A stretch of DNA of 64,000 bases. Source: Methanobacteriota archaeon. GTDB taxonomy: Archaea; Halobacteriota; Methanomicrobia; Methanomicrobiales; Methanocorpusculaceae. Shown piece after piece: positions 51,648 through 60,345 of the stretch (positions are counted from its first letter, which is position 1; every line of letters starts with the position of its first letter). Under the pieces are notes generated by a model that searched no databases, was not told the origin of the DNA, and worked only from the letters and a program-made list of their open reading frames with translations. The DNA lies in contig JAEWXF010000027.1 in the NCBI GenBank assembly GCA_023396065.1, positions 1 to 64,000 on the forward strand. The letters run 5' to 3'. The position numbers were made by a program, and so were the translations under genes.

Positions 51648-53693
51648 ATGAAAAAATTACTCACGGGAACACTTGTCCTCTGTATACTCATTCTTGCAGC
51701 CGCAGCCGGCTGTAGTACTGCACCGCCCGCGCAGGAGTACGTCGGTACGCCCTGGGTCAACAGTGATTTGGCCGGAAACATTCCGAACGATTCCGGCAGA
51801 CTGCAGGACGATTTCCATCTTGCAAGCAACCATCAGTGGCTCAGTTCGGGAAAAATCCCCGCCGGTGAAGCAGGACTTACTGCGTTTATCGAACTTGAGA
51901 TGCAGCGTCAGGCAGAAATTCTCAGTTTGCTGAACAATATCACTACGCCGAAAACCCACGAGGAAGACCTTGTTCTCACCCTCTACAACTCAGTTAAAGA
52001 CATGGATACCCGAAATGCCCTGGGTATGCAGCCGATTCTTCCGGAACTTGCCCGCATCAAAAATATCAGTACCCTTGATGAACTTTCCGTCTGGCTCACC
52101 GATAGTGAGTTCCACATTGCCGACCCCTTTGCCATTCTCACCGTCACCGTTGATCCGAAAAACAGCTCGGCCTACGTCGTCGGAATCGATCCGGTCGCAC
52201 TTTCCCTCGGCAGCAAGGACGAGTACACAAATCTCACCGAATCCGGAAAACAGATACAACAGAATAATAACCACACCTACGAGCAGCTCCTCATACATGC
52301 CGGATATTCGCAATCGGAAGCGCAGGCACTCAATGCGGCAGTTTTCGCGGTTGAAGCGCAGATTGCGGACGGCCGCCGGAACGCGTCCGATCTGACTGCT
52401 GAAAACCGTATCGATCTCATATATAACCCGCGGACGCTCGAACAGCTCAGAACCGAGTCCCCCGCCTACCCGCTTGCCGCAATTCTCACTGCCAAAGGAT
52501 ACGATACAGGAAGTCCTTTCGTACTCAGTGAACCGCAGTGGCTCACAGCTCTCAACGCTGCCTACACTGAGGAAAATCTTGAAGGATTTAAAGGGCTGCT
52601 CATCCAGAACACGCTCAAAGGAACAGCCCAGTATCTGGATCAGAAATGCCTTGACATTTACAACGAACGAATCATCGCCAAGTACGGTATTAGCGGAACA
52701 AAAACGCCCGAACAGATGGCGTACGACGCCTGTAATCAGAAACTCGGCATTGCAACCGGCAGGGTATATGTGGATGCCTACTTCTCCGAGGAAACCAAAA
52801 CCGACATTCTCGAAATGATCGAACGCATCCGCGAGACACTCAAACAGCGGCTTCTCCGTGCTGACTGGCTGACCAATGAGACCCGGGATGCTGCAATCGA
52901 AAAACTTGACACCATCACGGTTCATGTCGGCTACCCGGATATCTGGACCGACTACACCGATCTCAAACTCCTGAGTTCTGCTGAAGGCGGAAGCGCTGCG
53001 GAGAACATCATCAAAGTTGCCGGGTTCGAAGCGGACCGCCAGAAACATAAGATCGGAACGACGGCTGTCAAAGGCGAATGGTCGGAGTGTATGCCGCAGG
53101 AGGTTAATGCCTTCTACAGTCCGGAGAGCAACTCCATTAATATTCCGGCAGGAATCCTCGGCGGCGTCTTCTATGATCCGGCAGGGTCGGAGGAATCGAA
53201 GCTTGGCGGTATCGGTATGATCATCGGCCATGAGTTTACGCATGCTTTTGATACAACCGGTAGCCAGTACGACAAAGACGGAAATCTCCGGAACTGGTGG
53301 ACGGATGCGGACCGGAATGTATTCCGGAATCATACCGCAAAGGTTGCGGCATACTATGAAACCATCCTGCCGTATCCGGATCTGGGTGTGGACGGCGAGC
53401 TGACCATCGGGGAAACAGTTGCCGATCTCGGCGGCCTCGCCTGTATGATGGATATCGCAAAATCGATCGACGGATTTGATTACGGGGAGTTCTTTACGTC
53501 CTTTTCGCACATCTGGCGAAAGATGTATCCGGAACAGATGGGGAGAATAATTCTGGAAGCGGATGAACACCCGCCGGGATATGTGCGGACGAATGTGAAT
53601 GTTCAGCAGGTACAGGAGTTCTATGATACGTTCAATGTGACGCCGGGAGACGGTATGTATCTTGCTCCGGAAGACCGGCTTACTGTCTGGTAA
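51648..53693 (+). CDS. M13 family metallopeptidase, lipoprotein
   Basis: The 681-residue neprilysin/PepO-type endopeptidase has the zinc motif HEFTHAFD near residue 528. The third ligand is in GETVADLGG near 585, and substrate-binding NAFYSPESNSINIPAGIL lies before the zinc motif. The N-terminus (LVLCILILAAAAGCSTAPPA) has a lipobox, so the enzyme is exported and lipid-anchored at Cys22. Archaeal M13 enzymes are uncommon and were probably gained from bacteria. It would cut small extracellular peptides. It is a single-gene unit after tRNA-Ser. Confidence 0.93.
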   Translation: MKKLLTGTLVLCILILAAAAGCSTAPPAQEYVGTPWVNSDLAGNIPNDSGRLQDDFHLASNHQWLSSGKIPAGEAGLTAFIELEMQRQAEILSLLNNITTPKTHEEDLVLTLYNSVKDMDTRNALGMQPILPELARIKNISTLDELSVWLTDSEFHIADPFAILTVTVDPKNSSAYVVGIDPVALSLGSKDEYTNLTESGKQIQQNNNHTYEQLLIHAGYSQSEAQALNAAVFAVEAQIADGRRNASDLTAENRIDLIYNPRTLEQLRTESPAYPLAAILTAKGYDTGSPFVLSEPQWLTALNAAYTEENLEGFKGLLIQNTLKGTAQYLDQKCLDIYNERIIAKYGISGTKTPEQMAYDACNQKLGIATGRVYVDAYFSEETKTDILEMIERIRETLKQRLLRADWLTNETRDAAIEKLDTITVHVGYPDIWTDYTDLKLLSSAEGGSAAENIIKVAGFEADRQKHKIGTTAVKGEWSECMPQEVNAFYSPESNSINIPAGILGGVFYDPAGSEESKLGGIGMIIGHEFTHAFDTTGSQYDKDGNLRNWWTDADRNVFRNHTAKVAAYYETILPYPDLGVDGELTIGETVADLGGLACMMDIAKSIDGFDYGEFFTSFSHIWRKMYPEQMGRIILEADEHPPGYVRTNVNVQQVQEFYDTFNVTPGDGMYLAPEDRLTVW

Positions 53694-53794
53694 GGGAGAT
53701 GGGATGGAGAGAGGGCCATGCCGTTTCTCTCCCAATCATTTTTGTATTCTCTTTTCGTTGTCTTTATCACTGTCACTGACCAATATACCCGTAT

Positions 53795-54037
53795 ATGTGC
53801 ATAGCAGTTCCCGCAGAAATACTCGAAATACGCGAGGGAAATGTGGCGCTCGTTGATTATGGAGACCTGCAGCAGGAGGTCAGAATTGATCTTGTGGATG
53901 TGAAGGTCGGTGAGTTCGTTTTGGTGCATGTTGGGTTTGCTATCCAGCGTCTTTCCCGTGAGGAGGGGTTAGAGACCCGCGAACTCTTTCAGGAAGTCTA
54001 CAAGGCAATGGAAGAGGGGCCAGAAAACCATGCATGA
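53795..54037 (+). CDS. hypC: Hydrogenase assembly chaperone HypC
   Basis: The 80-residue product begins MCIAVPAEILEIREGNVALV. Cys2 is the conserved residue that, with HypD, carries the Fe(CN)2CO unit to the [NiFe]-hydrogenase large subunit. GEFVLVHVGFAIQRLS is the second family motif. An A/T-rich box (AATATACCCGTATA) lies just before. It overlaps hypA by 8 bases. Confidence 0.95.
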   Translation: MCIAVPAEILEIREGNVALVDYGDLQQEVRIDLVDVKVGEFVLVHVGFAIQRLSREEGLETRELFQEVYKAMEEGPENHA

Positions 54038-54368
54038 GTCAGGAATCGCATATGACATATATGTGACCTCCAAACGTGCAGCCGAAGACAACGGTGCGGT
54101 AAAAGTCAAGACAATTTATGTGGATGTGGGGTCCATGGCGATGGTGAATCCCGATCAGGTTGAGTTCATGTTCGGGACGTTTGTCACGGATGATCCGATG
54201 TTTGCCGAAGCGAAACTGGTGTTCAATACGGTGCCGCCGGTTGCCGAGTGCGAGTGCGGGTATCGCGGTTCTGAGATTTTTGTGTGCCCTACCTGCGGGA
54301 AGCTGCCGCATCTGGTGCAGGGACGGGAGATTTTAGTGAAAAATATTGAGATTGATACGGAGGAGTAA
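54030..54368 (+). CDS. hypA: Hydrogenase nickel-insertion protein HypA
   Basis: The 112-residue product begins MHESGIAYDI, with nickel-binding His2. The zinc finger is CECGYRG...CPTC. It loads nickel into hydrogenases, here presumably the F420-reducing, Mvh-type or membrane enzymes of a methanogen. It sits between hypC and hypE in one operon. HypB, HypD and HypF are not in this window. Confidence 0.94.
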   Translation: MHESGIAYDIYVTSKRAAEDNGAVKVKTIYVDVGSMAMVNPDQVEFMFGTFVTDDPMFAEAKLVFNTVPPVAECECGYRGSEIFVCPTCGKLPHLVQGREILVKNIEIDTEE

Positions 54369-54369
54369 T

Positions 54370-55395
54370 ATGAAGAAGGATACGGAAGTCAATATGATGC
54401 ATGGTGCGGGCGGCGAGGTCATGGGAGAGCTTCTCGTGACGCTGACTGCGTTTCAACATAATAATGCCGGAGGAATCGGTCTTGAGTCGCTGGATGACGG
54501 GTCGACGTTTGATATCGGCGGTAAGACGGTCGTTCTTACGACCGATTCGCATGTGGTGAAGCCGATCTTTTTCCCGGGCGGCGATATCGGCCGCGTTGCG
54601 GTGTCGGGGACGATTAATGATCTGTCGGTGATGGGTGCCCGGCCTGTTGCCCTGACGTGTGCTATGGTGATTGAGGAAGGGTTCCCCATCTCTGACCTCG
54701 AAAGAATTGTGGCGTCGATGGATGAGGCGCTCGGTGAGGCGGGTGCGTCGATTATCACCGGCGATACGAAGGTTGTGGAGAAGGGGAGTCTGGACGGTAT
54801 TGTGATTAATACTGCAGGCGTCGGTGTGGTGGATGATGATGCGTATCTGATTCGTGATAGGGCCCTTGCTCCGGGAGATAAGATTCTTGTTTCGGGGACG
54901 CTCGGGGATCACGGTCTGGCGATTGTTGCCCATCGTGAGGGTTTTGATCTGGGCGATCAGCTGAAGTCGGATGTGGCGCCGCTGTATACGATGATTGCCA
55001 GTGCGGTGCGGTCGGCGCCGAAAGGTGCGATTCATGCGATGAAGGATCCGACCCGCGGAGGGTTTGCGGCCTGTATTAATGAGATGGCCCGGAAAGCCGG
55101 GGTGCGGGTTGTGGTGGATCAGGAGGCTGTGCCGATCCGGGAGAGTGTTGCGTCTGCGGGTGGTTTGCTGGGTATTGATCCGTTACAGGTGGCGAATGAG
55201 GGGAAGTGTGTGATGGGCGTTTCGGTGGATGCGGCGGATGCGGTGCTTGCGGCGCTTCGCAGTCATCCCTACGGGAAGAATGCGGCGGTGATCGGTGAAG
55301 TGGTGGAAGGGTCCGGCGTGGTGATGCGGACACGTATCGGCGGCGAGCGGTTTATTGAGCCGCCGATGGGTGATCCGGTTCCTCGGGTCTGCTGA
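54370..55395 (+). CDS. hypE: Hydrogenase maturation protein HypE
   Basis: The 341-residue protein starts at ATG 54370 (MKKDTEVNMMHGAGGEVMGE), one base after the hypA stop. It is an AIR-synthase-like ATPase that dehydrates the carbamoyl group on its C-terminal Cys to the cyanide ligand. The C-terminal PRVC with that Cys is intact. The core motifs STFDIGGKTVVLTTDSHVVK and GDIGRVAVSGTINDLSVMGA are present. pyrC follows 2 bases later. Confidence 0.95.
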   Translation: MKKDTEVNMMHGAGGEVMGELLVTLTAFQHNNAGGIGLESLDDGSTFDIGGKTVVLTTDSHVVKPIFFPGGDIGRVAVSGTINDLSVMGARPVALTCAMVIEEGFPISDLERIVASMDEALGEAGASIITGDTKVVEKGSLDGIVINTAGVGVVDDDAYLIRDRALAPGDKILVSGTLGDHGLAIVAHREGFDLGDQLKSDVAPLYTMIASAVRSAPKGAIHAMKDPTRGGFAACINEMARKAGVRVVVDQEAVPIRESVASAGGLLGIDPLQVANEGKCVMGVSVDAADAVLAALRSHPYGKNAAVIGEVVEGSGVVMRTRIGGERFIEPPMGDPVPRVC

Positions 55396-55397
55396 GT

Positions 55398-56654
55398 ATG
55401 ACGGATCTGGTTCTGAAGTCTGCCCGGCTGCCGGACGGCAGGGTGACGGATATCAGTGTCACGAACGGTATTATTACGCATCTGGGGAGTTCCGGCTCTG
55501 CGGAGCGGGTTGTTGAGTGCCGGAACCGTCTTTGTATTCCTGCGGCGATTGATATGCATGTCCATATGCGGGACGGGCCGCAGGCGGCGAAGGAGGACTG
55601 GACGACGGGGACAAAAAGTGCGGTGGCCGGCGGGGTTGCGGCGGTGGTGGATCAGCCGAATACGGTTCCGCCGATGGACTGTGTTGAGAATTTTACGGCC
55701 CGGGTTGCGCTGGCGCGTGAACGGAGTTTTTGTCATTTTGCGGTGAATGGTTCGGTGACGGAGACTGCGGATCTTGCGGGTCTTTCTGCGGCCGGGGCGC
55801 TTGCGTTCGGTGAGATGTTTGCGGCTCCGTCGAGTTACGGGTCGGCGCTGACTCCGGAGGTTATCCGGTCTTCTCTTGCGGAGCTGGCGGGGTTCGGGGC
55901 GTTGGTGACGGTACATGCCGAGGAGGTTCGGCCGGGAGAGGTAGATACGCTGGCGGAGCATGCGGCCAGCCGGCCTGTTTCGGGCGAGGCGGCGACGGTT
56001 GATCTGGTGAACTCGCTTGCGCCTGCGGGAGTGAGGCTCCATTACTGTCATATGAGCGGGGCTTTGTCGATTTCCCGGGTTCGCGGGACGTTTGAGGTTG
56101 CCCCTCATCATCTGTTTTTGTCGTGGGAGGGGCAGGATCCGGGAGATACGCATTTCCGTATGAATCCACCGCTCCGGACGAAGGCTGAGCGGCTGGAGCT
56201 GTGGCGACTGTTTGCTTTGATTCCAGCGATTGCTTCTGATCATGCGCCGCATACGCTTGCGGAGAAGTCCCTGCCGTTTTCGTCGGCACCGTCGGGGGTT
56301 CCGGGGGTTGAGACGATGATGCCGCTGCTGATGAATGCTGTTTTTTCCGGGAAGGTTTCTCTTGCTTCGGTGATTGAGAAGACGGTGACGAATCCGTACC
56401 GGATTCTGGGTCTTCCGTGCCCGGCACTGACCGTTGGCAGCCGTGCGGATCTGGCGGTGTATGCGGATGCTCCGGTTCAGATTTCTGCGGAGCGTCTGCA
56501 CAGTAAGTGCGGCTGGACGCCGTATGAGGGTATGGCGGGTCTGTTTCCGGAGGTGACGGTGGTGGGAGGGGAGCCGGTCTGGTATCAGAATGATTTCTTC
56601 CGCGGTTGTCCGGTGTGGTTTGCCGGAAAGGGTAAATCCGTGGCTGACGAATAG
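55398..56654 (+). CDS. pyrC: Dihydroorotase
   Basis: This enzyme closes carbamoyl-aspartate to dihydroorotate in pyrimidine synthesis. The 418-residue product has the amidohydrolase metal motif HVHMRDG (H54, H56), VDQPNTVPP, VHAEEV, LHYCHMSG and SDHAPHT. The segment LAFGEMFAAPSS lies where many class I enzymes have a carboxylated lysine, and I see no Lys there, as in some archaeal relatives. Coupling to hypE by a 2-base gap is probably a matter of shared transcription. Its last bases overlap the proposed structured RNA. Confidence 0.92.
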   Translation: MTDLVLKSARLPDGRVTDISVTNGIITHLGSSGSAERVVECRNRLCIPAAIDMHVHMRDGPQAAKEDWTTGTKSAVAGGVAAVVDQPNTVPPMDCVENFTARVALARERSFCHFAVNGSVTETADLAGLSAAGALAFGEMFAAPSSYGSALTPEVIRSSLAELAGFGALVTVHAEEVRPGEVDTLAEHAASRPVSGEAATVDLVNSLAPAGVRLHYCHMSGALSISRVRGTFEVAPHHLFLSWEGQDPGDTHFRMNPPLRTKAERLELWRLFALIPAIASDHAPHTLAEKSLPFSSAPSGVPGVETMMPLLMNAVFSGKVSLASVIEKTVTNPYRILGLPCPALTVGSRADLAVYADAPVQISAERLHSKCGWTPYEGMAGLFPEVTVVGGEPVWYQNDFFRGCPVWFAGKGKSVADE

Positions 56655-56844
56655 GTATATGTGTCGATATCCGGCATGTGTTAGGCCCCCGGGTGACGTA
56701 TACGCGGTCGCGGAGGATGATCCACGGGACAACACGGCATGCTACAGGCACCCCCTGTCCGGTCAAAGATCCCTGAGGGACGGCAGCAGCCACCGATGAG
56801 GAGGATCTGTTAACGACAGGGGACATATACCTTGGTGCTTTTTT
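56653..56844 (+). ncRNA. Candidate structured RNA after pyrC
   Basis: AGGTATATGT (56653-56662) pairs with ACATATACCT (56823-56832), closing a domain of ~180 nt. Inside are short stems such as ACAGG-CACCC-CCTGT, TCCC-TGA-GGGA and CTGT-TAACG-ACAG. A T run (56839-56844) follows, as for a terminated RNA. The 5' helix overlaps the pyrC stop. Parts (GTCCGGTCAAAG...AGCAGCC) recall SRP RNA, but the length and loop do not fit. It could instead be a miniature element with terminal inverted repeats. The remaining 56845-57022 holds nothing I recognise. Confidence 0.4.
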
Positions 56845-57022
56845 CGGAGGGAAAGGGACAGATGTGTCTTTCGTCTTTTATGATACTGTTCCTCGCGTTC
56901 GTTGCGTGGCGAATGCTCTGGTTTGGCAGCCTGGAAATACGTATCAGCATCTGAATGAGATACTCTGAAAAAAATATTGTCTCGCTCCCGGTGAAGAGGG
57001 ATGTTTTCCCGCAGGATTTTAT

Positions 57023-58606
57023 TCAGGTTCCGTCTGCGCCGGTTGCGTTGCCGTCATCGTTGCGGTCTTCGGAGGACATGCTGCTGTTTTTGGTAAGGTA
57101 ATTATAGAGCCAGACATACTCAGGGAGGGCAGTGTAATAGATGGAATTTTTCTCTTTCTGCGTGGTGATGGCCTGGTCACGGATAAGACAGGAAAGATGC
57201 CACTGACAGGTTGTCTGTGGAATGCCGGTTGTTTCGATGAGTTCCTTCTGAGTGATTCCTGGATTTTCCATGATGGTATGGAAGATGATATGCGGATTTT
57301 TCCGGGAAATGATATGCAGCATCCGTTCTTCGTTGCCATTGGCGGGGATGGTCCCGGTGTAGTAATAATTGGTGCCGTCCCGGTTGATTTTGCTGATTTT
57401 ATGATAACTTTCGAGACGATGAATGTTGTAGGAGACTGAGTTTCGCGAGTAGCCGATGAGGCGTTGAAGTTCTGTGATGGTTACGCCCTGATGTTCTCTG
57501 ACTGCTGTAAGAATTTTCACGGGCCGTGATTCAGGATCGGTAAGCTCCGGGCGGAGGACGTAGAGGGCAGCAAGGGCACCGGATGTCAGAACCATGATGG
57601 CAGCAGCGAGGAATTCGGTGAAAAGCATGGAGGGCGCTTCGTGTGTACGGCTGTAGGTGGTGATGAGTACGTCCTGGAGTTGTTCTGTTATTTGAGTAAT
57701 CTGCATATTCTCTTCCAGTTTACCATTGGCATCTAGGTGACTTGGATACTCGGGCATTATACTGAGATTTTCCAGTGGTGAATACATCTGGGTCTGTTTT
57801 TCATCAGAAATATCTTCCATGATCACAGAATCTGGGATCGGAAGTAAAGCCCCTTCACTTTCCCAAACGGAATCCAGCTTTGTTTCATATAAGAAAGAGT
57901 CTGCCGATAAACTGGATGCATCTTCCTGGAAATTTCCAGATTTATCTGAAAAGTCTGTTAAAAATAGATTATCATCTGCCAGATTCGGATATCCGGGGGT
58001 TATAACAATATCTCCATCTTCTGATGAGTCGGAATAATATTCTAAATTACCTGACGGGGGATCGGTAACTTCCCATATTTCCGACATGCTATTTGGAAGG
58101 TCGGGATATCCGGGGGTTATAACAATATCTCCATCTTCTGATGAGTCAGAATAATATTCTAAATTGTCTGACGAGGTATCGGTAATTTCCCATACGCTGT
58201 TTGAAAGATCCGGATAGTCGAATGTAATGATGAGGTCTCCTCCATTCTCATTTACCGAGAGGAACTCACTATTATCCTCCGCTATTGATCTTGGAGATAA
58301 ACTTGATTTATCACTATCCCAGATAATATCTGCATCCTCTGTGATATCAGGAAAATCTGTGGTGAGTTCTATGTCCTCACTTTCCGGCTTCTCGTACGGC
58401 TCCTCGGTGATATCTTTTGTTAGATCATTGGAAGAATCTGTGAGATTGTCACTGTTTTCTAGATTTAGTGGAGAATCATCAGCCAATCCGACCTCCGAAA
58501 TTATGGTGATTCCTCCGCTTTCCTGCAGGTCAGCAGCACTACCTGTACTGGTGAGGACAAGTATTGTTATTAAAAAGAGATGAGGAAGTAATTTATGTAT
58601 TTTCAT
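57023..58606 (-). CDS. Membrane-spanning regulator: acidic ectodomain plus two winged helices
   Basis: The 527-residue protein has a signal peptide (LFLITILVLTSTGSA, ~1-25), a very acidic Ser/Asp/Glu-rich exported region (~26-328), and one transmembrane helix (EFLAAAIMVLTSGALAALYV, ~331-351). Two cytosolic winged helices follow: ~362-418 (VTITELQRLIGYSRNSVSYN) and ~432-495 (GITQKELIETTGIPQTTCQW). A tail completes it. The ectodomain has tandem ~39-residue repeats around SEDGDIVITPGYP. It looks like a one-component sensor that reads an outside signal and binds DNA while in the membrane. It lies 10 bases downstream of the gene for a small secreted protein. Confidence 0.8.
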   Translation of the reverse strand: MKIHKLLPHLFLITILVLTSTGSAADLQESGGITIISEVGLADDSPLNLENSDNLTDSSNDLTKDITEEPYEKPESEDIELTTDFPDITEDADIIWDSDKSSLSPRSIAEDNSEFLSVNENGGDLIITFDYPDLSNSVWEITDTSSDNLEYYSDSSEDGDIVITPGYPDLPNSMSEIWEVTDPPSGNLEYYSDSSEDGDIVITPGYPNLADDNLFLTDFSDKSGNFQEDASSLSADSFLYETKLDSVWESEGALLPIPDSVIMEDISDEKQTQMYSPLENLSIMPEYPSHLDANGKLEENMQITQITEQLQDVLITTYSRTHEAPSMLFTEFLAAAIMVLTSGALAALYVLRPELTDPESRPVKILTAVREHQGVTITELQRLIGYSRNSVSYNIHRLESYHKISKINRDGTNYYYTGTIPANGNEERMLHIISRKNPHIIFHTIMENPGITQKELIETTGIPQTTCQWHLSCLIRDQAITTQKEKNSIYYTALPEYVWLYNYLTKNSSMSSEDRNDDGNATGADGT

Positions 58607-58616
58607 GTTTACATCA

Positions 58617-59078
58617 TTATGCCTGGTTTACCGTAAGGGTGAACTCCTGGGTCCCCGAAACACTTTTTCCATTTATTTTAAATTTCCAGATTCCTGCAGA
58701 CAATGTTGTTCCTGCCTGTATTCCGAGAGGGATAACTCCGTTTGCTGTCGAGGATTCAAAGTAATCGTCAAATTCTCCATAGGTAACTCCGTTCGGTGTG
58801 GTTACCAGAAGGCCAAGGTTGTTGGCTGTATTATTCCACTCTACTTTAACCCCCAAAGTTGTCGACCCAGAATAAACCTGATAGTTATAGGTTTTCGTCT
58901 GTCCCTCAGTAACATTCCCGGTTATCGACGCACGTGTCTGCTGGAAAAACGGATCAAGCAGAGGTGAGATCGTAATCCCGTCATCCCTTGCGGTAGAAAA
59001 GTTTCCTGCCGCGGCCGGAGCGATACAAAAGGCCAGGATGCACAGCATCACAGCCACCACACTGAAGATTCTCTTCAT
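58617..59078 (-). CDS. Small secreted protein, possible partner of the membrane regulator
   Basis: The 153-residue product has a clear signal peptide (IFSVVAVMLCILAFCIAPAA, cleavage near residue 24-25). A beta-rich domain follows: VTEGQTKTYNYQVYSGSTTL, LGLLVTTPNGVTYGEFDDYF, AGIWKFKINGKSVSGTQEFT. The pattern (GNV-x-G-x-T, LLVTTPNG, GxWKFKI) resembles pre-peptidase C-terminal-like beta-sandwich domains. No anchor is present. It is the first gene of a two-gene unit with the membrane regulator, so it may be its ligand, co-sensor or target. That is inferred from position only. Confidence 0.8.
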   Translation of the reverse strand: MKRIFSVVAVMLCILAFCIAPAAAGNFSTARDDGITISPLLDPFFQQTRASITGNVTEGQTKTYNYQVYSGSTTLGVKVEWNNTANNLGLLVTTPNGVTYGEFDDYFESSTANGVIPLGIQAGTTLSAGIWKFKINGKSVSGTQEFTLTVNQA

Positions 59079-60345
59079 AGGTTGAAATGGTTCTCATCTG
59101 AATATAAATTGTGTGGTTATCGATTAGGTTTGCTTTTGCAAATGGCAACACATACCGGCACATCAAAATCTCAAAGCAGGGACCTCAGATTATTGATTTA
59201 TCTACATTGAACATCCCGTCAGATGAAATTTCCCAACAGCATATTGTCAGACAAACCTAGTCCGCGCCCACACTACTTAAATATAAGTTGGAAAATTACC
59301 GAAAAATATCCGCGTGAGGAGATGAGCCCCACAGTACACATCACATATCCGCCCAAAATACCAGGTACCCTTTGGGAAACACAAGAAATTTCATAAAAAA
59401 TACCTGGGAAATACCAGCGTCCCTATCGTCCTCTATGCAACCACACAGCGGGCATCTCAGCCACGCTTTTTCCTCGCGAGGGTCATTCATCATCTGCTCT
59501 CCCTCAGAAGCATTCGGGATCGCGGTAAAATCACAGTTTTTCAGACTATTTTCCGAAATTACCGAATTCCCGACACTTTTTTGCAACTTTCTCCCGGACA
59601 GGCAAACCTAATCCATGTCCCCAATATTTAATTTTCCGGAGCACCATAGATTTCTTGGTAATATTTGGCTGTGGAGGAATCAGGAGAAATGGTCAGACCA
59701 AATGTCTGTCTACATCTGCTGTCCTGACCATTCTTCCAAACTCCTCAAGAATATTTCCACGTAATGATGGGTGATGTAAAAATCACCAGCCGGCCGCGAT
59801 GCCACAGCCATCGCGGTGTATCCGGCCTCGCTCACATGCTGACTTTTATAATCTGTTTTCTCTCCAGAAACCAATCTTCCGGAACCGTTCCTCTCTGAGT
59901 CCCGCGACCTCCTCCAGAAAACAGACACATCCTTCAAAAAACCGCGCAGTACCAACGGTTACCCTGATTCGGAAAGCTGCCCGTTTTCAAACCGTCACAA
60001 GAAAATGATATCAGGACTATTTGGAATACTTTCTTTTCTTAACACCCATACTTTCGAACTTCGCACCTGTACTCTTTATATCAAATCAATAAAAATGTTA
60101 TAGTGTAAGTGAGTTTGTGTGTTATGTCTCTTCTACCCGGACGTCCTGAGTGTCTGCAGTAGTGTAGCAGCTCCCGGGCTCACGAAAAACCAGTAGTTCA
60201 GAACTCTCTGGAAAAACTCCCGTAAACCGGATATTCTCTTCTGAAATATCGGACTGAACGGGACTGCAGTCACAAAAGAACACCGGATGCCCACGCATCC
60301 GGAAATCACAATTCCTTGTAATAAGAAATGAGGATTTTCCTACCT
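59079..60345. other. 1.27-kb gene-poor interval
   Basis: No intact gene is supported. It holds a probable Cys-rich remnant (59341-59490), noted separately. A frame on the minus strand (59710-59840) reads YTAMAVASRPAGDFYITHHY, faintly like the C-terminus of a HEPN protein. AATGGTCAG and CTGACCATT arms near 59678-59732 can form a hairpin. A promoter-like TTATAGTG box lies near 60098. The last ~50 bases are the leader of the large surface protein. Confidence 0.5.
59341..59490 (-). pseudogene. Probable remnant of a cysteine-rich KTR-type protein
   Basis: From ATG 59490 the frame reads MNDPREEKAWLRCPLCGC, the typical start of small cysteine-rich KTR-domain proteins. It then departs from the family and ends in MKFLVFPKGYLVFWADM without the second CPKC pair. 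A neighbouring frame contains NFLCFPKG, so a frameshift or decay is likely. The match is short. Confidence 0.35.

Noticed and set aside
51990..53735. 581-codon frame antisense to the M13 peptidase
   Set aside because: The plus strand encodes an intact peptidase with signal and zinc motif; the antisense product has no recognisable domain.
55269..56735. 488-codon frame antisense to pyrC
   Set aside because: Arg/His/Pro-rich product typical of antisense reading of a GC-rich gene.
56653..56844. SRP (7S) RNA
   Set aside because: The GTCCGGTCA...AGCAGCC stretch is reminiscent, but the expected GGAA tetraloop, the Alu domain and a ~300-nt length are missing.
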